Origin: Apoda limacodes
Lineage: Eukaryota > Arthropoda > Insecta > Lepidoptera > Limacodidae
DNA: 64,000 bases
Assembly (NCBI GenBank): GCA_946406115.1
Contig: OX291549.1
Location: 17,817,901-17,881,900, forward strand
Direction: 5' to 3'
This document shows, in pieces, positions 1-11,000 of this stretch (position 1 is the stretch's first letter; each line of letters opens with the position of its first letter). The notes below the pieces were generated by a model. It worked only from the letters and a program-made list of their open reading frames with translations. It did not search any database and had not been told where the DNA came from. The position numbers and the translations under genes were made by a program.

Positions 1-90
1 AGAGTTCCATTTTTCTTACTATGTAGGTGACTAGTTATCTTACAGATAAATGGTTATGTATAAGTATGCAGTATAGCTATAAGTGGGCAT

Positions 91-306
91 CTAAGGATGT
101 TGAACGTAACGAGGGGGCACAGAGGGCACGAGGCACGGGCGGTCGGGGCAATGACGAGCGGCGGCCTTGGCCGTGATCGCGCGCTCGATATAGCCCGGAC
201 GGCTGCCTGTTGCCCCCACACCCCCTAACCACCTCTCAAGCAACCCTGTTACCACCCTGCCCTCGCACCACATTTCCGCCAAAAGAACTTTAGCTATTTT
301 CACCAT
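91..306 (-). other. GC-rich 71-codon open frame, unidentified
   Basis: An ATG-initiated frame of 71 codons lies in a GC-rich island that stands out from the AT-rich surroundings. The predicted product is rich in Arg, Ala and Pro and has no motif I recognise. No splice sites, poly(A) signal or second copy was found in the window. It may be the edge of a GC-rich repeat rather than a gene. Confidence 0.15.
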
Positions 307-370
307 TGTTTTGATAAAATAACGTTAAAACACACTAATATAGGATTCAAGACGAAATGAATGAAGTATA

Positions 371-734
371 CAGGGCCAGATTCAGAGGTCTGGAGGCCTC
401 GGGGCAACAAAGGAGTGGAGGTTCCCAGGCCCCAAATTATTTTCCAAAAAACGTCGCAATTTTTGACAATAAGTTATTCGCGGCTCGCGCGTTGACGGAG
501 TAGCGCGATGTTGTAAAATAACCTTATTATTTTAGCGCTACCTGAATATTTATATAGCACGCGCTATTCGTTGCAAGTAAATAGCTTGCTATATTATTTA
601 GCTAAACGTTATATTAACCACCACTAGTAGGTAGGCAAAACAGCGAAAATATTAAAGGAAAAGATGTTTACTAGTCGGAATTGTGGAGGCCCCGGGGTTT
701 TCGCACCGGTTGCTCTCCCCTAAATCCGGCCCGG
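371..734. mobile_element. hAT-type MITE with 8-bp target duplication
   Basis: The element starts CAGGGCCAGATT and its other end, read on the minus strand, starts CCGGGCCGGATT, so the ends are imperfect terminal inverted repeats. It is flanked by an exact 8-bp direct repeat, GAAGTATA, at 363-370 and 735-742, the target-site length used by hAT transposases. At 364 bp with no open frame it is non-autonomous. Confidence 0.82.
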
Positions 735-742
735 GAAGTATA

Positions 743-1367
743 TGTATTTATGTTACAGTAAGAACCGAAATCTGTTTATATATTTGGGTTATCAGTTGGG
801 TAAGTTTTAAATAAATATGCCTTTAAATAAACATAATATTTTGTTGAATAGCCACAACATGGCCACATCAATAATAAGTATCGGCAACTACCACCAATTA
901 CAAATACACATAGTAAACATCAGATGCACGTGCGCGTCTCTGGCGTTACTAGACAGCCGCCTGTTTTATCAGTCGACCAAATAAATATAAACCATGATAT
1001 TTTAATTTCATCGGATTATGGCACGACAAAAGTAACAGATATCTCCAGTTTAGCCTGAAACATAAACGTTTAATACCACTTGGTAGACAGACGACATACC
1101 TAGTTAATCCGTGAAGGTCGAGACAAACAAAGTGATATCACGCAAGTCCGCCGGCGCCTTCGTCCGTGAACTCCGTGATGACGCAAGTATGCTCAAACAT
1201 CGCCGGCCCTGACCTTGCCCGTAAATATATTCTCTAAATATCACGCAATTATCGGCCACCTAACTCATTCTCCGGACCTGTGCCACCAATAATACCAACA
1301 TAAACAAACATTTCTGCATTTTATACCTATACTTCATATAGCATGGTACGTAGGGTTGCCAGATAGT
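743..1367. other. Gene-free stretch, unassigned
   Basis: AT-rich DNA with a short GC-richer patch around 1140-1225. I see no convincing exon, RNA gene or terminal repeats here. Confidence 0.5.
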
Positions 1368-1376
1368 ATCCAAAAG

Positions 1377-1685
1377 AATATAATTAAGGACATCCGGAAG
1401 AGAACCAAAGTTACCGACATAGCTCGCAGAAGTGGCAAGCTGAAGTGGCAATGGGCTGGCCACGTCTGTCGGAGGACCGATGGCCAATGGAGCAGTTGTG
1501 TCCAGAGAGTTGAGACCATCTGGGAAGGCAAAGCGTGGGTCGCTCTCCAGCCCGGTGGACCGACGACCTTAAATAGGTGGCTGGTGGTGGCTGGATGCGG
1601 AAGAGGACCCGGAAAAATGGCGCGCGCTATAGAGGAGGCTTATGTCCAGCAATGGACCAATATGAGCTGATATGATATGATGATG
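1377..1685 (+). mobile_element. RTE-clade LINE 3' fragment with target duplication
   Basis: The plus strand encodes the C-terminal tail of an RTE-type reverse transcriptase, including IRKRTKVTDIARR, KLKWQWAGHVCRRTDGQW and EEAYVQQW, and ends in the ATGATG-rich tail typical of RTE elements. The 9-bp sequence ATCCAAAAG occurs on both sides (1368-1376 and 1686-1694), consistent with a target-site duplication from a 5'-truncated insertion. The frame is degraded before the tail. Confidence 0.8.
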
Positions 1686-1892
1686 ATCCAAAAGGAGGAC
1701 ATATCCTCCTTTGTCATGATTTGTCCTCCCGTCCTGCCTTACCTACTCTATCTCGTCCTTTTGCCATACGTCTTTATTGCATGCTGATAATGCCGTGCGC
1801 CAATACATCACCATTTCTCAAATCGAAATCAGATGGCGATCCTGATGACAAATTTTAGGATATGAAGTTGCATTACGAAGACGCATGGACGA

Positions 1893-2090
1893 TTGACTTT
1901 AAAACTGTCAAAAACAAATAATGTGGAACTGCTCAAGCTCAACTGTTCTGGCGTGTCTCAAGGTGGTATTCTTTCACCTTTCCTATTTTTTATGTTTATC
2001 AATAACGTTTCTTCTAATCTTAGTTGTTCTTACCATCTGTATGCTGACGACTTACAGCTTTACATGCAAAGTGCTTTGGAGTGGCAATAA
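1893..2090 (+). mobile_element. CR1-type reverse transcriptase fragment
   Basis: A 65-codon frame carries VSQGGILSPFLFFMFINN and YHLYADD, which are RT motifs B and C of a CR1-type LINE. It closely resembles the same part of the large CR1 ORF at 11720-13342 but keeps the catalytic YADD. It is truncated on both sides. Confidence 0.7.
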
Positions 2091-2486
2091 ATCCAAAAAA
2101 CATCCAATAATAGTTCAAAAAAACAAAGAAAAACGCTTTAATAGCAAATTGAACTAACAAGCAGAACATAATTTTTAATTATTGAATTTTATTCAACAGC
2201 CATATATAGTCTACTAACTCAAAATACTTCCGTCAATTTCAATAATTGTAAAATAAAAATAAAGTGATAAAAAGAAAATTAATTTCATTGCAAAAAAAGC
2301 GTGGGATGCTTGATACTATATTTTTATAATAACTCTACTTTTACGAATACTATTGATATATTTACAACTATTAATATTAAGCACCTGACGATTTTTTTAC
2401 AATTAAATTTCTTTTTTCTTTTTAACTCTTTATTTTTATTTTAGTATTACTTCGAAGGATTACCAGCAAGGAAATACATCTAGAAA

Positions 2487-3100
2487 TTTTGCAATATTGT
2501 AAAAGTTGAAAGGAACGTGTTAAACGTGAAATTTTACAGCAAAAAGTTTGAAAAAAAAAAAAAATGAAATATTCAAATGAGTAAACTTAGGCCAAACCTG
2601 TGAATTTGATGCCACAACCTGCTTTCCATACACTTCTGCAACCACGAATATTTTTATAATTAACTCTAAAATTCACACAGATATCTACAAGAAAAATTTT
2701 AATCGAAATAACACAAAAAACATCTGTCATTTTGACAGTCACATCATTCGAGTTAGTATGACTATGTAAAAAAAAATTACTGTACCCAAGTTTAGGGTTA
2801 TTATATACCTTATACCTAATTAGCCTCATACATTCCTACTGTTTGGGCACGGCCATCTCTTACCAAGGGTGTTTGGGCCATATGTTACCGGGCGAACCAC
2901 ATTTCAGGCTAAATTTCTTTATCCTGGACCAAAAAGGTTTGTCTTGAGCGTGTCTTTATATACTAGTTTAGCCCAGGATAATCTAATTTGACCTCACTAC
3001 TTTAGGCTTAACTAGCTTGGCCTAGGCCGACCTGTTTTTTAAAATGTCATTTAAGTAAAATAATGCTTAAAATTAAAAGGCAATAAATTAGATATATTTA
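2487..3100. repeat. Dispersed repeat A, copy 1
   Basis: About 600 bp align in the same orientation with 54577-55228. Shared blocks include GCAATATTG, AAAGTTGAAAGGAACGTGT, CTTTCCATACACTTCTGC and AACCACGAA, interrupted by small indels. No coding capacity was seen in either copy and I do not recognise the family. Confidence 0.72.
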
Positions 3101-4980
3101 TTCACACTTAGTCTACCTATTTTCAAAAAAAAAACCGTATTAACTTAAAGTGTCACAACACTTGTACAAAACTATAAAATACTATTAAAAAAAAGTACTT
3201 CTTAGTGTTATGTATTCTGACTGACTAACATAAATAATTTTGCAGAAAAATATGACTTTCAGACAGTTATGTGGCATTTTATAAAGGTAAAGTAAAGTTT
3301 AGCCATGTTTTCTGTGTATCTTGAAAATAAATAATAAAATGTTTATTCACTGGTAATTTGTTTTAATAAAGTCTTACAGGTATTATAAAAGATTTAAGGC
3401 TCCATATGGGGCAATTAAAATATTATTATCCAAATTTCATATTTTCAATCTAAAAGCGTTTTTATAAAAAAAAAGTGTCTGTCTTTAATATTTTAAATTC
3501 AAACAACTTAAACATGTAAGTAAAAATTAAGAAAACATCACTGTAGAGGTCGCACTTGCCTCTTAAAAGGTGGTTATTGTTACAATGTTACAATACCTCG
3601 CTCGCCCTGTTAGAAAAAAACCTGAGTTATTGAGGGCGAGTGTACATAATGTTCATAACTAATTATTATGTATTAAGGATGTTATCGGGTAAAAATTGGG
3701 GAGTTTCGAGGTTATATTACACATAAACAGCAATATTTTTTTGTAAAATTATTTGAATACTTACCACATTAAATGTATCTTTATACTGTATTTTATATTT
3801 ACACATAAACAGTAATATTTTTTTGTAAAATTATTTGAATACTTATCACATTAAGTGTATCTTTATACTGTATTTTTGTATATTTTATATAAAAATATCG
3901 TTTTATGTATCAGCAGAAAAGCTTATTTTGAACTCATGTTATTTAGATTTTACGGTCAGAGTGCATTTTCAACTGGAGTTATAAATTAACAGCGAAATTA
4001 TGAAATCTTTAAAATAAACGTAAATACAGAGAAGATTCTTTTATTGTATTTGTATAAAATAGGAGAGCAAATTGGATTCATGCAACTCTTTAAAAAATAT
4101 TTTAGTAAAAAAATTAAAATCATTTAGTTCTATGTATTACTAAAACTATTAAAACTAAAAATGAACACTATTTTTTATGAAGGCTCTATAACGTAGTCAT
4201 TCTCTTTGGACGGTTTCGTGGTCAACCAAATCTATACATATAAAATGCTTTGCTTTGATTGAATTTGATGACTGACGGATCAACGCATAGCCTAAACCGC
4301 TGATCGTAGAGACCTGAAACTTGGAGGTTGTGTTCTGTTAACGAAGGCATCCGATAAGAAAGGTTTTTTGAAAGGGTCAATTGCGAGTCGGACTCGCGCA
4401 ATAAGGGTAAACCGATTGTAATGAAATTTTGGTAAGTTGTTATACAAACGCCGGGGAATGTTTCTGAGAAAGAAATATATGGTCACAAAAAGCATAAACA
4501 TATATTGAATGTCTGTGAGATAATAAAAAACAAGAGTTTTTGATTTTCGTAAACTCTGATTATTTAATAATTCATAGGCATTTTTATAGATGAATATGTG
4601 TGTCACTTTTTGCAACTGATAAATAAATAGTAATATATGATACGCGTTTTGCATATATTTTAAATATTTATGTAACGTAGTTTGAATGAAAAAACAGGGT
4701 CAGATTGAACTTAATGCGACCAATGAACAAATATAGAAAGTGGTGGAATCTTCCGCTAAAATTTCGTTTATACCATGTTTTTATTTTGCAAGAATTGCGT
4801 CGATAAGTTAGGATAACTACCAAATAAAATCGGGTTCAACACAGTTTAATTTTACTGAAAAACATTGAAATGTTTTCAACATTTTTTCCAACTTGCGTCA
4901 TTACTTCATGCATAGAACATTAAGTATATGTTAATTGTGCACAATAAAATAAATAAATAATACATAACTTAAATAAACCA
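3101..4980. other. Gene-free AT-rich flank with dispersed repeat
   Basis: This stretch lies downstream of FTSJ3. Part of it, about 4190-4450, looks like a dispersed lepidopteran repeat containing GCGAGTCGGACTCGCGC. The rest is AT-rich with only short random frames. A tandem duplication at 3719-3880 is listed separately. Confidence 0.5.
3719..3880. repeat. 82-bp tandem duplication, two copies
   Basis: The unit beginning ACACATAAACAG at 3719 recurs at 3801 with a period of 82 bp. The two copies differ at only a few positions, so the duplication is fairly recent. It is AT-rich and non-coding. Confidence 0.85.
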
Positions 4981-4986
4981 TTTATT
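4981..4986 (-). promoter_or_regulatory. Candidate poly(A) signal of FTSJ3
   Basis: On the minus strand AATAAA lies about 31 bases past the FTSJ3 stop codon, a plausible position for a short 3' UTR. Confidence 0.55.
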
Positions 4987-5017
4987 TTTATACAACAATA
5001 TACAAATAAACGTAATG

Positions 5018-8000
5018 CTACTTCGCCTTTTTCCCTTTCTTTCGAGGTGTTTTAGTAATTTTGCTCTTGCTTCTACCTTTAGTTTTCTCTTTAGCTTTCT
5101 GAGCCCGCAAATCCTTCTTCATTCGAGGGTCGACTACTTTGTAGTGCCCTTTAACGCCAGTAGGCCTCTTCATTCTTTTAGCCGTAGTATGTTTCTTCGC
5201 CACTACGTATGTTACTTTTTTCTTTCCGTCTGTTTGCGCCTTTTTGTATAACTGCCTGACTTGCTGAGCCTTCTCCCGCTCCGACATGTCTGCGTTTTCC
5301 ATCACTGCTTCTACCTTCTTTTTAGCTCGCTCCATCTTTTTAATCATACGCTTCTTCTTCCTAGCTTTTGCTTCTATTACTTTCTTTATGGGTCTAGCGT
5401 TTATATCTTGCAGTCTATTCTTGTATTCTTCTGTATATTTCTGCAAGTTTTATAGTAAAACATTAACAATAATAAATTTACTCTGTAAATTTATTTTGAG
5501 TTTTAAGTACCTATTCAAAACAGAACATATGTAATTCATATATGATTAAAGGTATGGGGTGAAGGGTGTTTCTGACGATGAACTACAATAACTTAACCTT
5601 GGTAAATAATTTATATTGTAACTACTTAACGTTTAAACTAATTAAAGTTTACAGTGATTTGATACCAAATTAAGAAACCAAAGGAAATTGGGTGTTGGTC
5701 ATGAGTCCATGACTACACAGACCATAAAGTTTCTGTGTTGCCTTATTATGGCTTCGTTCAGAATTAGAATGTGTTCGTTTCGGTATACTACATAGACATA
5801 GAGAACTGAACAGCGCATTTCCTAACTATGAAAAAAAAATGATCGCAAAATATGATAGAGACGAAGAAAACTGTGGCGTCTCCTGCCTCTTTCTAACTTG
5901 TTTTAATAAACTCGAAGTCTATAGAATAGCGCCACAAATAGTAAAATAAAATATTTGTCACACTGCTACTAGTGCACGGGGCAGTAGTGCATCTGTCAGT
6001 TTACGGAACTAATCATTTTGAGGTTATATTTATCTTTGGAACTAATGACGCTATGATTGATTAGTTCTGATATTTAAACCAATATTGGTATTGCGATACT
6101 AAGCAGTTCGGGAACTGTTATGTCAGACACAAATTTCAACCCTTAACTCGTATCGTGGCCATGGCGTTTTCTTGGTTTTCTAATAAACTAAGCATCGTGA
6201 GCAGCCGCTATTTTAAGCATTCTCATTACGTCGCTATTCGCGGTGGGCGCTGTATCATTTACTGGGACCCAGGTATGGACGTGTTGGGGTCCGCGCGCCC
6301 CCCGTGATACCAGCTACGCAACTTTTTTTGCATGGCAATTTGCTATATGTTTGTTATTTTTTACAGTTATTAATTCAAAATGTCGCGGCCTTTGAGTGAT
6401 AAAATAATAGAAGAACTGATACACGAAAATTCTGATTCCGAATCAGTGATTGGCAGGTCAGAAGAAGAATGTTCTAGTGATAGTGAAGTTATAAGTACTT
6501 GTAAAGTTCCAGTAACTCTTGATTTGTTGAACGAAAATCAGGACGTGGATTTTGATACGGAAGTGTCTTCCTCAGGAAGTGAAAATGAAAATCCTAGTCA
6601 GTCCAGCAGCTACTATGGGAAAAATAAATACAAGTGGTCTAAAAATCCAACAGTACCAGTAGATTGGTCTAGCTGCATCTAAAAGTAATAGTACCAAATA
6701 ATAGTTTGAATTGCTAGTTGATAATAACATTATACAAATTATAAACAACTACACAAACGAGAAGATTACTTTGAATTCGGAAAAGACTACTACGGATGCA
6801 TTTTGGATGAACTACGTATCAGTAACAGAGATGAAAGCTTTTATAGGTCTTTTGCTTGTTCAAATCAGGACATGAAGACGTAGAATCATTGTGGGCTACA
6901 GACGGAATAGGTCGTGACATTTTTAGTATGTCTTTGAAGAGATTTTTGTTAATTTAACAAATCTTCGGTTTTATTGCATCAAGAGAGGAGCGAAAAGCTG
7001 TTACCCGCGCAGCACTCATTTCTGAAATATTTGATAATTTTATAGAAAACTGTCAGAAAAATTACAGTTGTTCAGAATATATTACTATTGACGAAATGTT
7101 ATGTCCATTTCGAGGCCGATGTCTTATTAGGGTGTACATGAAATCAAAGCCTGCTAAATACGGCATCAAAATATTATGTTTGTGTGATGCTAAGACTCAC
7201 TAATGATTTCTTCAAATGCATCATAACAAACGCGTTAATGAACGTACAAAGAAACCCGGAGATTATTGAGTTTTATTTGAGATCAAAAGTGCGCTAATTA
7301 CTCAGTAGCTTGCAGAACTCAACGGTAGCCAAGTGTAGTACTTGCTGGTATTGCTAAATATTGCTTGTGTAAACGTTTATGTGGTGTGGAAAGGTTTAAA
7401 TACTGAGAAAATGATGAAGCGAAAGGACAACATAAAATCTGTTGGTATAGACTCATCAAAAAAAGAGGGTAGGAGTGCAAACATTAAACTATAATTTCTT
7501 ATCTAAATTTATTGAAATAATTGTAATTCATTAATAAATAGCAACTTTTTATATAAATAATGAACCTCTGAGTTATTCTACCTACCAGCAAGTAAAATTT
7601 CCTTTGTCTGAAGCAATCGCTGACTATAACAACAGAATAATATTCACTGCACTACAAAATGGACTCCATTAAACAAAGTATGTCAGACATGATTGATATG
7701 TTCAATAAGAGGATGGCAGACTTTCAATCAAAATTGCAGACAAGTAATACACCATCAGCTGGAACTTCAAATCTAGCCATTGACTTCAACAATTTTAAGT
7801 TGTTTGTTGTCACAGCGCTTCAAGGCTTGCATCAGCAGATAGAGTGGCTTGCAAATGAAAATGACCGGATGGAGACATGGTGTCCCTGAAGACAAGGATG
7901 AGGATACTGTGTTGACTGTCTCTAAGACGTTGGCAGACCATCTCAAAATGTCCGATTTTTCTAAGGATTAATTAAGGCTAGGATTAGGATTAAGGCAGTA

Positions 8001-11000
8001 TTCGAAGGACTCATCGGATGGGGTGGTCCACTAAAAATAAACAAAGGCCACAGATTATATAATACTACACTAGTACAGATGCCTCATCCCATACAATGAG
8101 ATGCGACCGCCGTAACTCGGGCTATTTTCAGGCTATTTTGTTTAGCCGCTAGATGCAGTAAGTAGTAGTGGGTCGAAAATATTAGCTTACGACATCTAGT
8201 TGTTTTCGTTGAATACTTACTGTTATACTTGTAACTGGTTCTTTGAAGTCAATAGATGGCGGTCTAATAGCTACATATCGAGCCATACGACAAAACATCG
8301 CGCATCCTACATATTTTTATCATAAAGTAGGAAGACGAGGAAGTTTTTCGCCGAATTTTCAGGGCCCTATTTGAGAACCTCTGGCTAAGACCAGAACGCA
8401 GAAATTTTCGTCATCCAGTAAGCTATAATCACATACTTAAAATCCAAAATTTCAAGTCTGTAGGTCATAAGTTCCGAAGTTAAGCGAAAGCAAAGTTCAC
8501 TTAAGTATTAAGGTGGGTAGATACCAAATATATTTTTTTATATTTGGTTGGTAAGTACCTACCTTCTCCTATTCATATTATTCAGTGACACTGTTGTGTG
8601 TCGCTGTCAAAGTCAAAGTCAAAAAATGGTTTATTCAAATAAGGATTTTACAATCACTTTTGAATCGTCAAAGTTATAAAATATTATTTTTTGAACCCTC
8701 CCACCTTCCCGCCGGTTCACAATGTTGTTGATTTCTACCGAGAAGAATCCGGCAAGAAACTCGATAGTTACTCTTTTAAAAACACTATCAATAATACAAA
8801 TAAACTAAAATACAATTTAAATAAAAAATTTTTAGTCGTACAATTTTATGTTATTTCCATTTTAATTGGGTTTTCCTATGCATCCTGTAATTGAGCATCA
8901 TCAGTCCCAAGGATTTTTATCATTTACATAGTCTGAAATATTGTAGTATGCCTTTTTACAAAGTACCTGCTTGATAAAAGATTTAAATTTACTTATTTAG
9001 ATAGAGATATAGATTTTGAATTTTATTGGGAACTTTGTTGATGATTTGCTGTCAACTCAGAACATGCGAACAGCGCCATCTATCAATCAATAGTTAAAAT
9101 TTAGTAACTAAACCGGCACGTAGTTCAATTTATTGCCGCTTAAAGTACAACGACCTAATTCAATTTATGTAAAATTTCGAAAATTTAATAAAGGCGCCCA
9201 TTACTTCATTTTTGTTAGCTTAAGGGACATTTTGATATTAAAACAATATTTTTTAAGGGTCGGTTACTTTTCTTTTTCAATAAAATAACAACCTAAATAA
9301 CAAACCGATACACACAAAGCCATCTATAGATATGAATTTAAATCATTTCTGTTTTGTTTCGGATAAGACCCCGTGCCAAGGCCTATCTTAGTCAAATTTC
9401 ACGACACATCCCTGAGAGACAAAATTTGGTTTTCAAAAACCAGTTTTAAGAACTCTGGCGTCACGCTTTCGGAGTTTCTAACCAAACGTCGGCATGAGAT
9501 TTTCATGGCCGCCCGTCAGAGGTTCGGGCTCTCAAAGTGTTGGACGCGTGATGGCGTTGTGGTTGTGTTGGGATCGGACGGTATACGACACAGAGTTATC
9601 TCAATGTCCGATCTACATTAAATTTCGGTTGGGACTACAGCCGAGTCAATTGCATCCGCGCATTCTATTCCCAGCAGCCAGCCAGCTGAAAAATCAACGA
9701 TCCGGCCCAAGAGAGTGACGAAAAACAAATAACTCATCAGGTGCGGTTGGTAGATTATAACTGGGCAGTTCATTTTCATACCTATCTTTTTTGTTTTTTG
9801 TTATCATATCTGTCACAAATCTTGATTTACCCACTAAACTTTTGCAAATCACCAACTTGTTTTTGACGTTTTGTTTTGTTTACATTTTGTTTTTTTTTTT
9901 TTTTTAATAATATAATGGGCTCGCACGGTCATAGCAGACCATTTATGCATGTGCCAGAGTCAAAGTCAATTATATTATATCGTATCGTGGCGCGGGCGTT
10001 ACCGCGCGTCCTCGTTTTCAAGTCCCAAGATTGGGCGGGAGATTTGGTGTGGATCCTCAGACATTGCGAGTCATTTCCTGCTTATTTCTTCATAATTCAC
10101 TATTTATGAGCCTTCGCTGCACAATTCTTAACACGCTTTCGTAAAACATTGCTAAAATATATACATCGAAAGTCACTAAATGAATTTAGAAAAATTAAAC
10201 AGAAAAAACACCACTCCTTCTTAAGATTCGCGCCAAAACTCCCTTACATTTTGTTGCTTATTATTTTTCTTTTTAAACTTTTGTTTTTGTTCTCTCTTCT
10301 CGGTTTGGACAGTTACTATTTGGCCACATTGTTAATTTAAATGTTATATGTAGTTTTTTTTTTTTTTTCAATCAGACTGCTGGCAGGTAGAGTACATCAT
10401 ATTAATTCTAGCTTTTCTTATTAATATATTAATTTGATATTGAATTTAATTATTTTAGTGTATTTATATAATATAATTCGGTTTTATTTACAATGAATGA
10501 CCATAATAACAGTTTTTCTAGTAATGATTTTTTTTAAATTTCGTCAAATGATGGATTGAACAGTGACGATAGTTTTCACAGTACCTTCACTTCTCTCAGC
10601 GCACACCTCAATTCTACCTTCTCAGATTGTATGAAAAATTTTGACATCATACATAATAATGCACACAGTATTCCGGCACATTATTCTGATATGCTAACGT
10701 CCTTTGACAATAAAGATATTCATGCCCTTATAGTATCTGAATCCTGGTAAAAGCCTTGTCACCCTTCTACCGCATATTCCCTTCCAGGATTCCGCCTAAT
10801 CCGAAATTTATTTGCGTAGTCACATTCCCTTTTCTATCGTAAGCATGTCAGCGCAACCACCCCCTTAAGACTCAGCGGAGCATATATTTATTGAAATTCT
10901 TCTATCTCATACAAAAATTCTTCTTGGAGTTTTTTATAGTCCTTCTAGTCATAATAATTATTTTTCATCTTTTGAGAGCATCTTAGAACGACTGAGACCT

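Larger units (their letters stand above)
7659..9718 (+). pseudogene. CR1 ORF1, split by an insertion
   Basis: The 5' piece begins [19 protein letters not shown] and reads through a probable coiled coil to NENDRME near 7870, then shifts frame into [29 protein letters not shown]. The 3' piece (from about 9378) reads [16 protein letters not shown], then [18 protein letters not shown] and [10 protein letters not shown], resembling the Baculo_FP-type C-terminal domain found in ORF1p of many insect LINEs. Together they would form a nucleic-acid-binding ORF1p. About 1.3 kb of foreign DNA and a frameshift separate them. Confidence 0.75.

Noticed and set aside
5015..5534. Long plus-strand frames opposite FTSJ3 exon 10
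   Set aside because: They are antisense shadows of a Lys/Arg-rich coding exon, which reads as Phe/Leu-rich on the other strand.
9373..9621. 82-codon frame resembling a viral FP-type domain as evidence of an endogenous virus
   Set aside because: This domain is common in ORF1p of insect LINEs, and it lies in order between CR1 ORF1 and ORF2 parts.
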